DNA of 64,000 bases from Chondrus crispus (lineage: Eukaryota; Rhodophyta; Florideophyceae; Gigartinales; Gigartinaceae), in NCBI RefSeq assembly GCF_000350225.1, contig NW_005178851.1, positions 225,685-289,684 of the forward strand, given 5' to 3'. Of this stretch, positions 1 to 11,479 are shown piece after piece. The translations under genes and the position numbers were made by a program. Each line of letters opens with the position of its first letter. Within the stretch, counting starts at the first letter, position 1. A model generated the notes under the pieces. That model was not told the origin of the DNA and searched no databases. It saw nothing but the letters and a program-made list of their open reading frames with translations.

Positions 1-1
1 C

Positions 2-148
2 TTGCAACTCTCGTCGACCGCCGCCTCGGCCGCGAAGAAGGCCGCCGCCGCGAAGACGGAGTCTCCGCTCGTGCAGACTGCCCACGCATTTTTGCAAAAG
101 TCTAGCTCCACGCCGACGCGGCCTTCGGGGAAGCCCACGCCCAAGTAG
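2..148 (+). CDS. C-terminal tail of an unrecognised ORF (partial)
   Basis: An open frame enters from the left edge and stops at 146-148. The 48 visible residues are rich in Ala, Lys, Ser, Thr and Pro, like a disordered tail. No domain is recognisable. It may be the end of a gene or captured fragment inside T0, or chance reading in GC-rich DNA. Confidence 0.2.
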   Translation: MQLSSTAASAAKKAAAAKTESPLVQTAHAFLQKSSSTPTRPSGKPTPK

Positions 149-279
149 CAGACGCCGATTCGCCGCTCGAAGAGCTCTTCTGTCCCAGTGTCGTCGACGC
201 CGTCGCCGGGGAATGGAGACACTTGTTGTTTGTCTACGCCCGGGAAACCGTCCCCGGTTCCAAGCGCCCAGACGGCCTC

Positions 280-891
280 CGCGGAACGGCAGAGTGCCTA
301 TTGTGGACGCACTGGTCAATTTGACGACGGGCAAGGTGTCGGTGTCGGGGAGTATCGACCCGCTGTGTCGCATTACGTGCGTCGAGCGGTGATTCATGCG
401 CGACTTGACTTTTTCGGCGGGCACGTCGTCGGCGTCTGTCTCGTCGTCGGGGGCGTATGTCGGGCTGGATGACTACATTCGTAGACGGTTGCGTGAGTAC
501 CTGAATTTCCTTTCTGCGATCGGTGGCGTCGGTTGAGGGGGTGCTCGGGGGACCGTTAGGCGGCGAAACTTGGAGCTCTGAAATGGTCGACGAGATGAAT
601 GTCTCACAGTTTGAGCTGTACAATAAGCAGTTTGTCAAGACGTGGATGAAGGCACAGAGGCCGGGAGCGCGACGGCTTCGAGCGGCACGGGCGAGCCGAG
701 GACGCGCCGTTGCGACTGCAGGCTGGAAAGGGAGGCCAATTTTGGAGGGAGCGGGGGTGGGCGCGGTGTGGACGGTCGGGTCGCGAGCGGGCGTAGCGCT
801 TGCGCGGCGGTATAGATACGGCAGCGGCGGCCGACGCGCCGGCGGCCGATGGCAAGCGCGCGGGCGACGCCAAACGGACGGGCGTCGGTGA
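280..891 (+). pseudogene. unrecognised coding-like remnant inside T0
   Basis: Protein-like stretches switch frame in this interval. One (about 293-390) reads like a folded protein segment rich in Val, Ile and Ser. Another opens at 523 and includes a convincing stretch around 583-660 (residues EMVDEMNVSQFELYNKQF), then turns Arg/Ala/Gly-rich. Stops break every frame. By analogy with the rest of T0 it is probably another captured, decayed host-gene fragment, but I do not recognise the family. Confidence 0.25.
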
Positions 892-1015
892 GGTGGGCGG
901 GCTACCCGGGCAGGAGCTGCAGCAGGCGTGGTCGAAGCGATGCGGGCGGGCGCAGTGACAAGCCCCCAGGGAGTCTCCGGGAATTAATTTTTGTGTCATA
1001 GTCATATTTTTCTTT

Positions 1016-1150
1016 TTGTACACTCGCTCTGCAGGCGGTCTGTGTCCAGCGCGCGGCACACCAACGCGCAGCGCAGCGCAACGGGATGTGATTTTTTATG
1101 TAATAAGGATATTTATTTCCATGGATCAGTATTATGACTCGGGCATACGT
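1016..1150. repeat. arm segment shared by T0 and T1
   Basis: This stretch (around TCGCTCTGCAGGCGG to GACTCGGGCATACG) matches 54720-54840 of the right T1 arm directly and 44980-45105 of the left arm in reverse. It ties T0 to the T1 family internally as well as at the termini. Leftward of it T0 and T1 no longer resemble each other. Rightward, T0 goes into U1-70K sequence, whereas T1 has a short hairpin and the TPS fragment. Confidence 0.8.
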
Positions 1151-1359
1151 GCTACGCCGCGTGAGCGTGTGGCAAGTGAACAGCCTGCACTCTCCCCAAA
1201 AACGGATCGCTCGCCATCCTCTCTTGCACCTCCCCCAGTCGTTCTTCTCTTCCCTCTCCCGCCTTCACCCCTAGGGGCGGATTCGGGTGGTGATATTTAC
1301 GCTTCCTATCCGCATCATCACTGCACTCGCCCACATCTTATCCATTTTCAAGTCCTGCA

Positions 1360-1969
1360 GTGGTCCCCGCCGCAATGGAAGCTGCAGAGTTGTCCCGCGA
1401 GACACCGTCGCCGCCTCGACCTTCTTTCTCTCTCCTCTCCCCCGAACCCCTCGATACGAAAATGGCTGATGAAAGTGAGAGCAAGCCGGAGACACCCTTT
1501 GAAACACCTGCTCAAAGAAGGCGGCGTGTTCGGAACGCCGCGTTGAAGAAGGCCTCGGAAATCGTTAAAAACGAGAGGAGACCAGTGGGACCCAAAAAGC
1601 GACGATTCTGCAAAGACAAAAACTGCGTATTGCACGCTCTTTGCTGCTAATCTGCCCTTTACCATGGTGGAGAAGTCATTGCAGGATGCATTCGAGGCAT
1701 ATGGCCCTGTGGCAACTGTTATGCCATTAGATCGAGAGGGAGTTTTGAGAGACTACGCATTTGTTGAGTTTGAACGAGAACGCGATATGAAGATTGCATA
1801 GCGAGAAGCGAACCGGATGAGGTCAGGAGGCCATCGCATTCTGGTAGATGTGGAAAGGGGTCGAACTGTTAACGGTTGGCTGCCAAACAGGCTAGACGAT
1901 CCGAACAATGTGTGCACGAGCAAGCGACGGAGTGAGAGGAGGGAGGCAAGGCCGAGACTAAAACATTAA
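1360..1969 (+). pseudogene. SNRNP70-like: U1 snRNP 70 kDa protein (U1-70K) fragment
   Basis: U1-70K binds stem-loop I of U1 snRNA and acts in 5' splice-site recognition. The fragment holds the basic region before the RRM (ETPAQRRRRVRNAALKK, about 1500-1550), then in another frame the WDPKSDD motif, an RNP2-like LFAANLPF, an RNP1-like DYAFVEF and the family signature ILVDVERGRTVNGWLP after the RRM, ending at 1969. Lesions are a frameshift at about 1575-1600 and an in-frame TAG at 1799-1801. The Arg/Ser-rich tail is cut short. No intron is visible, so it is either an intron-free gene or an mRNA-derived copy. Its place between T0 arm segments suggests capture by the transposon. Confidence 0.9.
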
Positions 1970-2176
1970 GCGACAGGCTCTGAGAAGATGCGATGTCTTC
2001 TTCCTATACAAATATTTTATGCCCCATCAAGGCGAATTTACATCTACTTGTGTGAGCCTTTCCAACTAGTCACGCACTTCATCAACATGCTGTACGTAAT
2101 AATTGGCTGAAGTGCTCTTCCGTTCAACTGTACATGTGTGAACACTAATATTCTTCCCGTCAGCATTGCGATATAT

Positions 2177-2440
2177 TTATTTAAACATGTCTTCATCGGT
2201 TAGGTCGTCACCAATAGAACAAACCCAGTCCGGCGCCTCACCCTCGACATCGAAGCGTCTCAACACTTCAGCCACTGCTGCTCCTTTGTGCACCCCTCGC
2301 GGTCGAACGTAAAGGAGTTTTTGCCCCATCAAGACCTCCATCGGACTGCCGTGTAGCACCTCCTCGAGCGCTTGCCGAGCATCATGTGCTCGACTGACTG
2401 CGACATTGCATATAGCTGGCATCTCTGAAATGCCAGCTAT
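2177..2440 (-). pseudogene. TPS-like: trehalose-6-phosphate synthase/phosphatase, C-terminal fragment
   Basis: This minus-strand piece encodes part of the HAD-type phosphatase domain of a plant-like TPS/TPP: the HDARQALEEVLHGSP segment, a GQKLLYVRPRGVHKGAAV motif and the late HAD motif GDDLTDEDMF. The full enzyme makes and dephosphorylates trehalose-6-phosphate. It is the same source fragment as in the T1 arms (44781-44936 and 54883-55038) but reaches further toward the C terminus, keeping the Asp-rich Mg-binding motif that T1 has lost. Upstream sequence is replaced by a hairpin at 2407-2443. It is a non-functional captured piece. Confidence 0.88.
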
Positions 2441-2443
2441 ATG
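2407..2443. repeat. hairpin at a T0 deletion junction
   Basis: A 15-bp perfect stem (GCATATAGCTGGCAT and its complement) with a 6-7 base loop sits where T0 lacks about 950 bp of TPS sequence present in T1. The right half matches T1 sequence (about 55060-55080); the left half looks like an inverted copy of it. Confidence 0.75.
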
Positions 2444-2479
2444 CAATCTCTTTCTGCGACATTGCCTCCGCACTTCATG

Positions 2480-2752
2480 GGTCAAGATTGTCGAATCTGT
2501 AGTTCATCGACATAAAGGTAGAGGAGATTGATCTACATCATGACTCCAAGGAATTATTCACTCTTTGAAACCGTGAATTTTACAGTTTCACAAAAATTAC
2601 ACACTTTGCTGCAGTGCGCAAAGAATAAATATACTTTCCCGAATTGGCGACCTGTGTATAAAAGCCATAAATAGGCTTAAATTCGGCTTAGGCAATATTC
2701 AAACGCAGTTCTTTTTAAGAAGGAAAAATCTTTTTAATAACCAATCACTGTT
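2480..2752. repeat. terminal inverted repeat end of T0
   Basis: About 270 bp aligning with 56030-56317 and, reversed, with 43503-43790. It ends in AATAACCAATCACTGTT, the same 17-base terminus as T1. Confidence 0.9.
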
Positions 2753-3902
2753 GTCATACGATTGCGACACTTGGCGTTGTCGTACAGAGAGCGAACGCCT
2801 CTACTTAGACAATCTCATTGATATCACCTTTGGTGACCCTACCGCGGAGGCGGATCGCCTGTGGCGAAACCGACATACTGTCACATCCGGTGCCATCTTT
2901 TGGACCGAACCCATTATCGCTTCGAATTTCCGTCATTTAGAACGCCGGGGTATTTTCTTCTTTCAGAACACAGTGCGCTTTGAACGGCGTATTCGGTCTG
3001 ATACGGGGTACTTCATCGGCTACCAAATGGTAGGGGCGCGCAAAATTTCCCGTCAGCATTATGCAAGTCGTTACCAGCGCATCCCCTCATGGTGGAGCCA
3101 GTACGAGATGAGTCAAGGCTTTTGGGCTGAAATGGGACCCATACTCGCGTACTATGGCAGCTACCTGCGGGATCCGCAACACGGGTTATGGGTGGTCTTC
3201 CTCACAGAGTGGTGCGTCAAAGTAGCTGCGACCCTCTTGTGGGAGACCTATGATTGCTGGCGCCTATGGCACCTCCCCGCGAAGCTGATAGCAAAAATGC
3301 GTCTATTGGACTTCTTTGTCCCTCTGGGTGGCTCTGATGTCAATCGCGAAATACGCTCCCTCCTTGATACAATCAAGGGCGTGGATTGGGACTGTGTCCC
3401 TCCACAAAACTCCTCTCGATTCTTCAATCGCCAACGTCCCTCTTTCTCCCCTGGTCGAAACCACCCAGCCGCGGGCGACTTCGTGTGGGTCAACCCCTGG
3501 TCATCGACCATCTGCTCAGCGTGGGAAGCTTAAACGAGCCGTCGATTCGGAAACCAAACACCGGTTCCCGACGATACCCCCATCGTCACATCTTACCCCC
3601 GGGAGCTTCACGTATGCTCCCGTCCCTTCTCTCCAATCCCTCCTCGATCGGCTGTCCCTGCTTCCCCGCGCGCAGCCCTGGCCTCTCCATCCTCGTCAAA
3701 GGCGCCCCCAGCTGTCGAAATTCCCTCGGCAGGCCACACCGAAACATTGTCGGTGAGGGAAGTGATATCTCCCCCCCCCTCATCTCCAACAATTTCCAAA
3801 AATACCCACGATGTCACGAGCGTATACTCTGCCTTGTTCCGTGCTCACGGTGTTGAGGGAGAGGCTCTGCAAGGAGCCTCGATTGACGACCTGCGAGTTT
3901 AA
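2753..3902 (+). pseudogene. antisense ORF of chromovirus G1 (aORF A), N-terminally cut
   Basis: No known domain is recognised. The frame is open from the T0 boundary to 3533 and, after a frame change at about 3400-3530, goes on to a stop at 3900-3902. The protein aligns with aORF B (30272-31275) and aORF C (58387-60720). Shared features are an RFERRIR-like basic segment, an aromatic-rich stretch with RIPSWWSQYE (B: QIPHWFSQCE), a hydrophobic FLTEW segment, a GGS...LLD...VDW core, SPGR and a VWVNP-like turn, and a C-terminal LFRAHGVEGEAL (B: LFADLGVSEDEL). It faces the G1 pol gene head-on from downstream. T0 removed the start, which should lie beyond the other T0 end. Confidence 0.72.
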
Positions 3903-6899
3903 GCTCGCCTTGTGTCATCGCTTCCAAAGGGCAAATCCTTTGGCAACCCTCCCGTCTGAGCTGACGGGCGCGACACTTCTTTCGTGATATCTTGTCGCAT
4001 CTCTATCCTGCCTGCGTGACGCTGAATTTGCGACCTCGTCATGTCGCCTTTGATCCGTATATTGAATTTTCCTGCGTGCTCCTTCGTCCCTTCGTTTCCT
4101 CCTCTTTTTCTCATTGATGCCCGTCCCGTCATAATCACGGTGGCACACTTATACCTCCTTCCTCCTTATCTTCACCTCGCTACTTCCTCCTCTCTCGTTC
4201 TTTCTTAGCACGATCCTCCTTTTTCCCTGGTATTTCCACGTCATCCAAATCTACCAGTTTCTTCTTGCTCTGTACCAGTTTCCTTTTTCCATGGCGGTGT
4301 ACCTCTTACCTCCTCTTATTGAGCATTCTTTCTCCCTTTCTCCAGCTTTCCGCATGCGAAACTGCTCTTGTTTTCCTTTTCTTCCCTGCAAGCTGTCTTT
4401 CCATGAGCGAGCGCCTGCATAACGACTCCATACAATTTTTTTTGCAGTTGTGAGCTCATATAGTTTCTGGAGACGACGGCCCGGGGCTTCCGCAGTGGTC
4501 GTGACGTTAGGTGGCATTGCTCTTCGCGTGGCTCCCCGATGGGAATTTTACCAGTTCTCCTGACTTCATCCGCACGTGCTCTGTATTTTTTCTTCTTCCG
4601 TCGTGCGACATGCTCCTCTTCCGCTTTTCCGCTTTTTATTCATTTTCGGACCTCGCGGGAGGACGTGTGCCGACGATGTCTCTGCACAATCTCAGCGTGG
4701 GTTCCATGCTGAGGTCAAACCCGTCATAAAAAATAATGAACTGGTGACAGACGATCCGCTAGAAAAACCATGTTCATCAAACTTCGCGGATCTCGGCTTG
4801 TGAACCGATTGATCCTGAAACGTCAATTTCGTCAGCCGTGAGCTCGATCAGAGCGTCCCCCATATTTTTGAGTTGTCACTCAAAGCGACGAATTTTGTGA
4901 CTGCGTAACGACGTCCCAATATCCCTTAGTGTCCTAGTGAGAAGCTACTGACAAGTTGCTCCGCCTTCACACAGTTCGCTGGATATCCTTGGTCATCCTC
5001 CGAATGGTCGCCAGTGACCATCTTAAAACTTCTCCTTCTCATAACATCGGCCTGTTAGGTGTACGACCACATGGGTTATACCCTTTTTGTCGCCGGTCCG
5101 ACGGACTGCCTCGTGCGGCCTCTACCTTCCTGAAGGTTCCCTCCTCGGACTCGTGGGTTGAGTTGCGCACAACAATAATAATCGGGGTCACTGAGCTTGT
5201 GACACGTGCGTCTATAAACATCGAGCCTCTGAAATCACCTGTATATGCGAATGTCGGGGGTGTAGAGCTTTTCCTACGGAGAACAAAATCGCGCCTATTG
5301 TAGTTGTCTCACACCCGCTGTTTTTCTATAATTTTCCCTTCCTTGCCAGGGTCCTGTCAATATCTCGCGATCGAGGTGAGGCTTGGTCGCTGTCCACCTT
5401 CGTACTTTTTGGAATTTTCCCTATTCCTGCGAACAGCCTGGGTGTGCGTTGGTCATGCAGATCTTAGTGGCAGTATCCCCTTCGACGTGGGGCGTTCCCG
5501 AGGTCAAGCATTACGTGTAAGTCCCATGATAAAAGTCGGGTGCATGCAACCTTTCACAAAAAGCGGTCGCAATCCCTGTGCGGTGGGGTACCGTCATTTC
5601 GAGCTTGCGGTCCATGTCCGTTACTCGGGGGTTAGAAACGAACAACGAATGTTGACGGTCAGGGAACAGCTGGAACTTGTTTCAGAAAGGATCGCTGATC
5701 CTCTATAGACTGGTCACAACGGCGTCACAGGGGCGTTGCTTCAGCAACCTTGACGTACGGCCATGTGAAAGCTCCTTCCTAGTTTGCTCGATCGCGATTA
5801 TCTTTTGGCTGCTTTCGTCATCCGCAGCTCATCGTCGTTTCGGGATATCTCGTGGAACTCACCCCGAGAATCCCCCTGGTCTTTTAAGTCTGTCTATCTT
5901 CCTTTGCATCCCGCTTCGCAAACACTCACGCGATGCGAGCCCCTTTCTTCATCTTAAGCTGCGCGCCTCGTCTCGAATCCTAGGTCTACTGTAGACGTCT
6001 CCTCACTTTCGCCGCGGCAGTGGCCTCCTGCTTACTCCTTTCATCGATCTTTGTGGACCTACTGCTCGACCTCCGCCGTCCGGGGTGGTTTCCTGGACAC
6101 TAAAAAAATAAAAAAGAACAAACAAAAAGAGATAAAAAGGAAAAACAAAGACAAAGACAAAGTTGCTGATCGTTGGAGATCGGTAAGTGTGTCGCGCGCG
6201 TGCTAAGAAAAACTACAGGAGGGTCGGTGCATGCCGCAACCGACGGTATTCTCGATATTTCCTGAGTTAGGCTGTGGTCCCTCGATCCTGGGTCCCATCG
6301 CGCGCAACCGCGCCTCTGTCCTCCGGCTTGTAAGCGTGGTCGACGACTGGCGTAGCTCCCCTTTTCCAACATCTCGCCTGGGACGATCGTGCTTCCCATT
6401 CACTCGTTCGTGAGTTCGCATGGATATACCGCACGGACTTGTGTGTGCATTTCGCACTTTCTCTAAGTACCCAGCGCCTTGTGCGCTCGGTCCGACACGC
6501 CTTCCTAGATTTGATTAAATTTTCCCAATGTGGTTCTGTGTTCCACTTTGGCTACTGAACACTCGTCGTGCGTCTCCTCTTCCGAGTACAGTGCCCATTC
6601 CCATTTTCTTTCGTAATTCGCCCTTGACTAGGGCAGATTGCCGGTCAAATGTCATTTCACGTGAGCTCGGTGACTCATGCTCACTCCTAGACTGCGTAGT
6701 ACCTCATCTTTGGACTACAATAAAATTCTCATTTCCTGAACTGGCGGCACGCGTCGCTCTACTTGTCTCTGGGGATCTGAGGGTCTCTCACCTGACTCTT
6801 TCCATGCCCTCGTTCTCTTTTTCAAGACCCTCCGGTCCGCTCGCTCTCGCCTGTACAGACTACAGCGCTAACACTGACATGTAGGCTTCTTGACTACAA
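3903..6899. other. non-coding spacer of G1 between pol and antisense ORF
   Basis: About 3 kb without a credible gene. The plus strand is strongly pyrimidine-rich around 4080-4640 (runs such as CTTCCTCCTCTCTCG), so the G1 transcript would be purine-rich here. Open frames are short and have no recognisable domain. G3 (28877-30271) and G5 (60721-61982) have shorter spacers in the same position. Confidence 0.6.
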
Positions 6900-9800
6900 C
6901 TATCCTGATTTTGCTTGCGCGATCTGCGGAGGCAAGGACAGCCTTTTCCTTCGGAAATATGTAACAGCTGCGCTGCGCGGTAACTGCTTGATGGGTTCCC
7001 ACGTCGCGCCTTCGGCATAACCATACCATTCCACTTTGAGAAATAGTTTCTCACCTCCATAAGCGTGATCGATGACCTTGTTGATTACGTATTCCGTGTT
7101 GTCGTTTGTCTCTGCGTGTACAGGATTATTTCCTTCCCCCTCCTGAAGATCCTTCTGTCTGCTCTGCGCCTCCCAATTTCCTAACTTCTGCGTACCTTGC
7201 GAAACTCCTTCTGCCTCCGAGCTATTGGCTAACTCGTCATCGTCCTCTGCCGTTGAGGCACGTAGGAGGGGACTGTCCTCCCCATCAGCTACGTTTTCAT
7301 CCCTGCCGCCGTTTGTTCCACTGAGGAACTGGAGTGCTAGCCGTAAGCCGGGGACCGGGGCGTAGTCCATCGAACTAGGGGCGAGTTCTACTCTGTCACG
7401 TGACACTCGTTCCTCCTGATCTCCAATAACAATGACAACCGTATTCGGATCTGCCTTCCGAACCTGATAAGGTCCCGTAGCGACTTGGGCCAGCTTGTGT
7501 TTTGGTTCGCTAGCCGTACCCTGCTCCTTCCCGAGGAACACGTAGGACCCTGGTGGGATCTCATATTGCGGTTTGCGAAGGCGTGCGTCGAAATTTCGCT
7601 TGTACCGGACTTGTTCCTTTCGCAAACTCCTATCAGCGCCTTTCATCAGGCTTTCCAGCCACGACTGCCATTTCAGGTAGTACGCTCGATTCGAGCTAAA
7701 TTCTGCCAAACTTGGCTGTGCTTGTAACGCAATGCTTCTCGGCGCCCGAGCTAACACCAGCTCGAAGGGCGCGATATTTGTAGTTCGATGAACTTGCGTG
7801 TTGTAGGCGAACGTCACAGCGTCGCTAAATAGGTCCCAGTCCTTGGGATGCTCTCCAACGTATTTTCGCAACGCAGAAGTCAGCGTGCGGTTAAACCTCT
7901 CAACTTGGCCGTTGGGTTGCGGGTGGTACGTAGTCGTGAACACATTGCGTATGCCGAAAATTCGGTAGACATTCTGAAAGAACCGGGCCGTGAACTGTGT
8001 TCCATTGTTGGACAGCAGCTTGACCGGCGGTCCGTACACGAATACCCAATCGTGAACGAAGGCTTGTGCAATGTGCGCAGCTGATATCTTCTTCAACGGT
8101 ACGGTTCGTACCAGTTTCGAGTATCGATCGCTGATCACGAGAATGGACCGATTTCCTCGTTTAGCTGAAATTTGCTCGCCGAGGATGTCGATGGCGACAA
8201 ACTCCAGCGGAGCTTTGGGCGTGAACAGCTTCATTTCCTTCGTGTTTCTTCTTAACTTCACCCTCTCCCGGGCACATGCGGCGCAATTCTTCGCGACTGC
8301 ATAACCGTCTAGGGCCATCGGAGGCCAATAAAAATATCTTCTCAAAGTCTTGTAAAGTTTCCTGCCTCCCGGGTGGTCTGCCAATTTTGCGTAGTGGCTC
8401 AACCCCAGGACGCGGTCCCTTAACGATTGTGGTATTACCACCTGTACAAACTCTGCCGCTGTACGGCATAGAGTTCCTTCGAGTTCCTCGGTCTCCATGC
8501 TGAATGTTCTCACCTTTCCGGCGTCCATTTCTTCCTTGATGCGATTGCATAAGGGGTCGACGGCTTGCTCGCGAATGAGCTCCTCCGGAGTGACAGCTTG
8601 GAATTGATCGAGGCGCTCAGGGGCGGTTCCCCCCTCAAGAGCGAGGATGTCGTCTATCGCGTCAAAACTTTCCTCGTTCTCCACTGTACCCTCGGCCGGT
8701 TCGGCCATAAAGCATGGGATTTCGTCGTCGATTTCGTCGACGGTTTCTCCTGTGGTCCGTAATCTTGACAGGGCATCAGCTTGGCTGTTCGCCTTGCCCT
8801 TCTTGTACTTGATTTCGAAATCGAATTCCGAGAGGCGGAGCCTCCATCGGATTAATCTCCCGCTGGGGTCGGTTACGTTCATCAACCACCTCAATGAGGC
8901 GTGGTCGATATGCACGATGAAGTGCTTGCCATATAGATATGGTCTTAAAGTCTGTACGGCCCAAATTTCCGCTAGGCATTCTTTCTCTGATACAGAATAG
9001 TTTCTCTCGGCTGCGGCTAACGTTCTTGAAAAGAACCCGATGGGTTTGCGTTGCGCATTCGGGTGTGTTTGGAATAATGCAGCGCCGATTTGATAGTCGC
9101 TTGCGTCGGTATCTACCGAGTACGGTAGGTCCTTCTTCGGTAACGCCAACACCTGCGGTGCCAGGATGGCGTCCTTGAGCTTATGAAAAGCTTTCTTGCA
9201 CAGTTCGTCGAATCCTTCCAACTGGACCGGTTGTCCCTTCTTCAACAATTGATTGAGCGGATGCGCGATTTTCGCATAATGCGGAACGAATCTGCGGTAG
9301 ACATTGCAAAGTCCCAAGAAGCTCCTGAGCTGGGTCTGCGTTTGAGGGTACCTCACTCGTTCCAATGCGACGGTTCGCGCAGCGTCCACTTCCAATGTAC
9401 CTGGCCGAACTACATGGCCCAGGTACTTCGTCTTTTCGACGAAAAATTCACACTTGCGAAGCATGAGCTTCACACCTGCCTTCTCCAATACAGAAAGTAT
9501 TTCATCCACGTGCACGATGTGCTCCTCCCACGACTTGCTAAAAATTATTATGTCGTCCAGATACACCAAACAGCACTTCCAACGGAACGGAGAGAGCAGG
9601 GTATCCATTGCTCTCTGAAACGTCGCTGGCGCGTTAGTTAGCCCGAAGGGCATTCTTGAGAAGCGATACAGTCCTGAGTGACACGAAAATGCGGTCTTGT
9701 CGCGGTCGCGCTCAGGGATAGGCATCTGCCAATATCCCGAGATCGCGTTCAACGCGGAGAAAACCTTGGTGTCACCAAGCGAGTCCAGGCACTCATCCAT

Positions 9801-10580
9801 GCGCGGTAAGGGGTACGTGTCCTACACCGTCACTGCGTTCAACCTGCGGTAGTCTACGCAAAAACGCATTGACCCGTCCGGCTTGGGCACCAGCAACACG
9901 GGCGACGCCCATTCTGACTGCGCTGGTTCTATCACTCCTGCCTCCAACATCTTCTGCACCTCTGCATCTTCTACTTTGTGGGATTTAGGCCCGGCCCGAT
10001 ACGGGGCTTGTGCGATGGGACGAGTCTCGGGGATCAACTCGATCCGAAGAACTGTGGTATTAATTTCGCCAAGCGTCCCATCCCACGTCCTTGAATACTT
10101 CTTCAACATCCGATGGAACCGCTCGAGCAGCCGGTCCGGCACGTGGCTCAGGTCGAGGTCCTCCACGTCCGACGGGGGAGGCTCAATCTGCCGCTCCAGC
10201 GTCGTAGTTGCCGTCGCAGAGAGCCTTTCCTCCCGTTCCCCTTGCTGGTCCTCGCGATCTTGATCCGACGGTTCGCATCTTGCCTTGCCCGTAGGCGTCT
10301 TGGTGAAATTAGGAAAATTCTCCTTCTTCCTTTCTTGAATTCCGAGAACTTCACCAATGGTGGTTTTGCTCTCGAGCGCGGCTCTTGGGTGCGGTAATAA
10401 TTCTGCCACCACTGGGCCTTTTTGCACCCTGACAGGGTACGTCCTAAAATTCGCAACGAGTAAACGAAATGGCCGGTCAGGCTCGACCTGAACAACACCA
10501 TTTGTACACTTCAGCCTGTGCCTTTCGTATAACGCGAGTACGGCTGAACCACAACCAAGCCTGCCCTCTTCGAGGTGCAT
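6900..10580 (-). pseudogene. pol: G1 pol: RT, RNase H, integrase, chromodomain
   Basis: Domains in order are: reverse transcriptase with an [14 protein letters not shown]...FCVDYRRLN entry motif and catalytic YLDD (9552-9563); RNase H with VDTDASDYQIG; integrase with an H-x7-H...C-x2-C zinc site, AIDILG, LLSNNGTQF and GQVERFNRT; and a C-terminal chromodomain (EYVINKVIDH...KVEWYGY...TWEP). The frame is continuous except for TAG at 9822-9824, just after [10 protein letters not shown]. In the integrase the second catalytic Asp is Asn (codon 8007-8009), so the DDE triad is broken. The protease lies in a different upstream frame (10511-11479). The chromodomain places it among chromoviruses, whose integrases are thought to be steered to modified chromatin. 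Confidence 0.93.
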
Positions 10581-11479
10581 TCCACGACGCGTGGCGTCCC
10601 TGGCTCGATAGTCGTGGCTCTTGCCACTTTTACCTTAGGTAAAATTCGCTCTACCTTTCCATCATTCTCGTCCTCTCCCGGGACGAAATTCTTCTTCCCT
10701 TTTCTCGTCGAGAACCGCCTAACTATCGAAACCTCCGAGAAATCCGCCAATTCAACCGTTTTCTTCCTTGGATAAATTGCTTCCACAAACCGGTCACAGT
10801 AGTCCGCGCCTAGAATTAGCGGGACGGCTAGTTTTTCGCATACAATAAACTCGGCTGCGGCCACAAAATTTCCAAGCCTCACAGGCATTCTAATTGTGCC
10901 GAGAGTCCGGAGTGGCCTATTGTTCGCGTCGCCAATGTCTTGGGTCGGTCCGTAGGACACTAGAGATTCCATTCCAGCTGGGAGTTTCGATTTTCGCACA
11001 AGGTTTGGTCCCGCGCCGGTGTCTAAAACAGACAACACCCGGCTCATCAATCCGACTGTTGGTCCAATGTCAATGTAAACTTTGTAGTTTTTTCGCGCAA
11101 GGACCAAAATCTTCTCGGGACACTCCCTTCGCTTAACCCTGTACCAGGGTCTTCGAACTTCTTCCAGCGGATGATCTCGGGCTCGGTTCAACATTTTCTT
11201 GACTTGAGCTGGCCCTTTGGGCTTATCCACCAATCCAACAACCTCCTCCTCCAGGCCTGACTTTTCCTTTAGAAACGGGGAACGGGGCTGAGCCCCGGGC
11301 ACAGTACGTCGACCCTGTGCCTCTTGCGACTCATACGAGATTCCCCTCTCTAGTTTTCCTGCCGCTGCGGGATCCTTCTCACATCCGACGGCGCGGGCCC
11401 CGCGGTGGGCCCTCTGAAGGGTTGGTTCGACCTCGGCGTTGAAGCACTCGGCGTGCTCGCCGTCTGCGAGTCGAACCAA
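10511..11479 (-). CDS. pol: G1 aspartic protease region of pol
   Basis: A retroviral-type aspartic protease matures the Gag-Pol polyprotein. The active-site segment is [11 protein letters not shown] (about 11010-11050), followed by the flap region and a [12 protein letters not shown] segment typical of Ty3/gypsy proteases. The N-terminal third, Lys/Arg/Glu-rich, overlaps the end of gag by about 130 bases in another frame, as expected for programmed frameshifting, although decay could also cause it. It passes into the RT ORF through a second frame change near 10510-10580. The protease core itself is open. Confidence 0.85.
   Translation of the reverse strand: MVRLADGEHAECFNAEVEPTLQRAHRGARAVGCEKDPAAAGKLERGISYESQEAQGRRTVPGAQPRSPFLKEKSGLEEEVVGLVDKPKGPAQVKKMLNRARDHPLEEVRRPWYRVKRRECPEKILVLARKNYKVYIDIGPTVGLMSRVLSVLDTGAGPNLVRKSKLPAGMESLVSYGPTQDIGDANNRPLRTLGTIRMPVRLGNFVAAAEFIVCEKLAVPLILGADYCDRFVEAIYPRKKTVELADFSEVSIVRRFSTRKGKKNFVPGEDENDGKVERILPKVKVARATTIEPGTPRVVECTSKRAGLVVVQPYSRYTKGTG

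Larger units (their letters stand above)
1..2752. mobile_element. T0: right end of a TIR DNA transposon (partial)
   Basis: The last 270 bases (about 2480-2752) match both ends of element T1 (43503-56317), including the terminus ending CCAATCACTGTT. Further in, T0 and the T1 arms share a TPS fragment (2177-2440) and a segment at about 1016-1150. The rest differs: T0 has a U1-70K fragment that T1 lacks, and T1 has most of a TPS/TPP gene that T0 lacks. The end lies exactly at 2752, inside the antisense ORF of chromovirus G1. The other end is outside the window. If the 4-bp target duplication of T1 holds for the family, T0 should be flanked by GTCA (2753-2756). Confidence 0.82.

Noticed and set aside
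1360-1969. Functional U1-70K gene
   Set aside because: A frameshift, an in-frame stop in the RRM and lack of the C-terminal region rule out a working protein.
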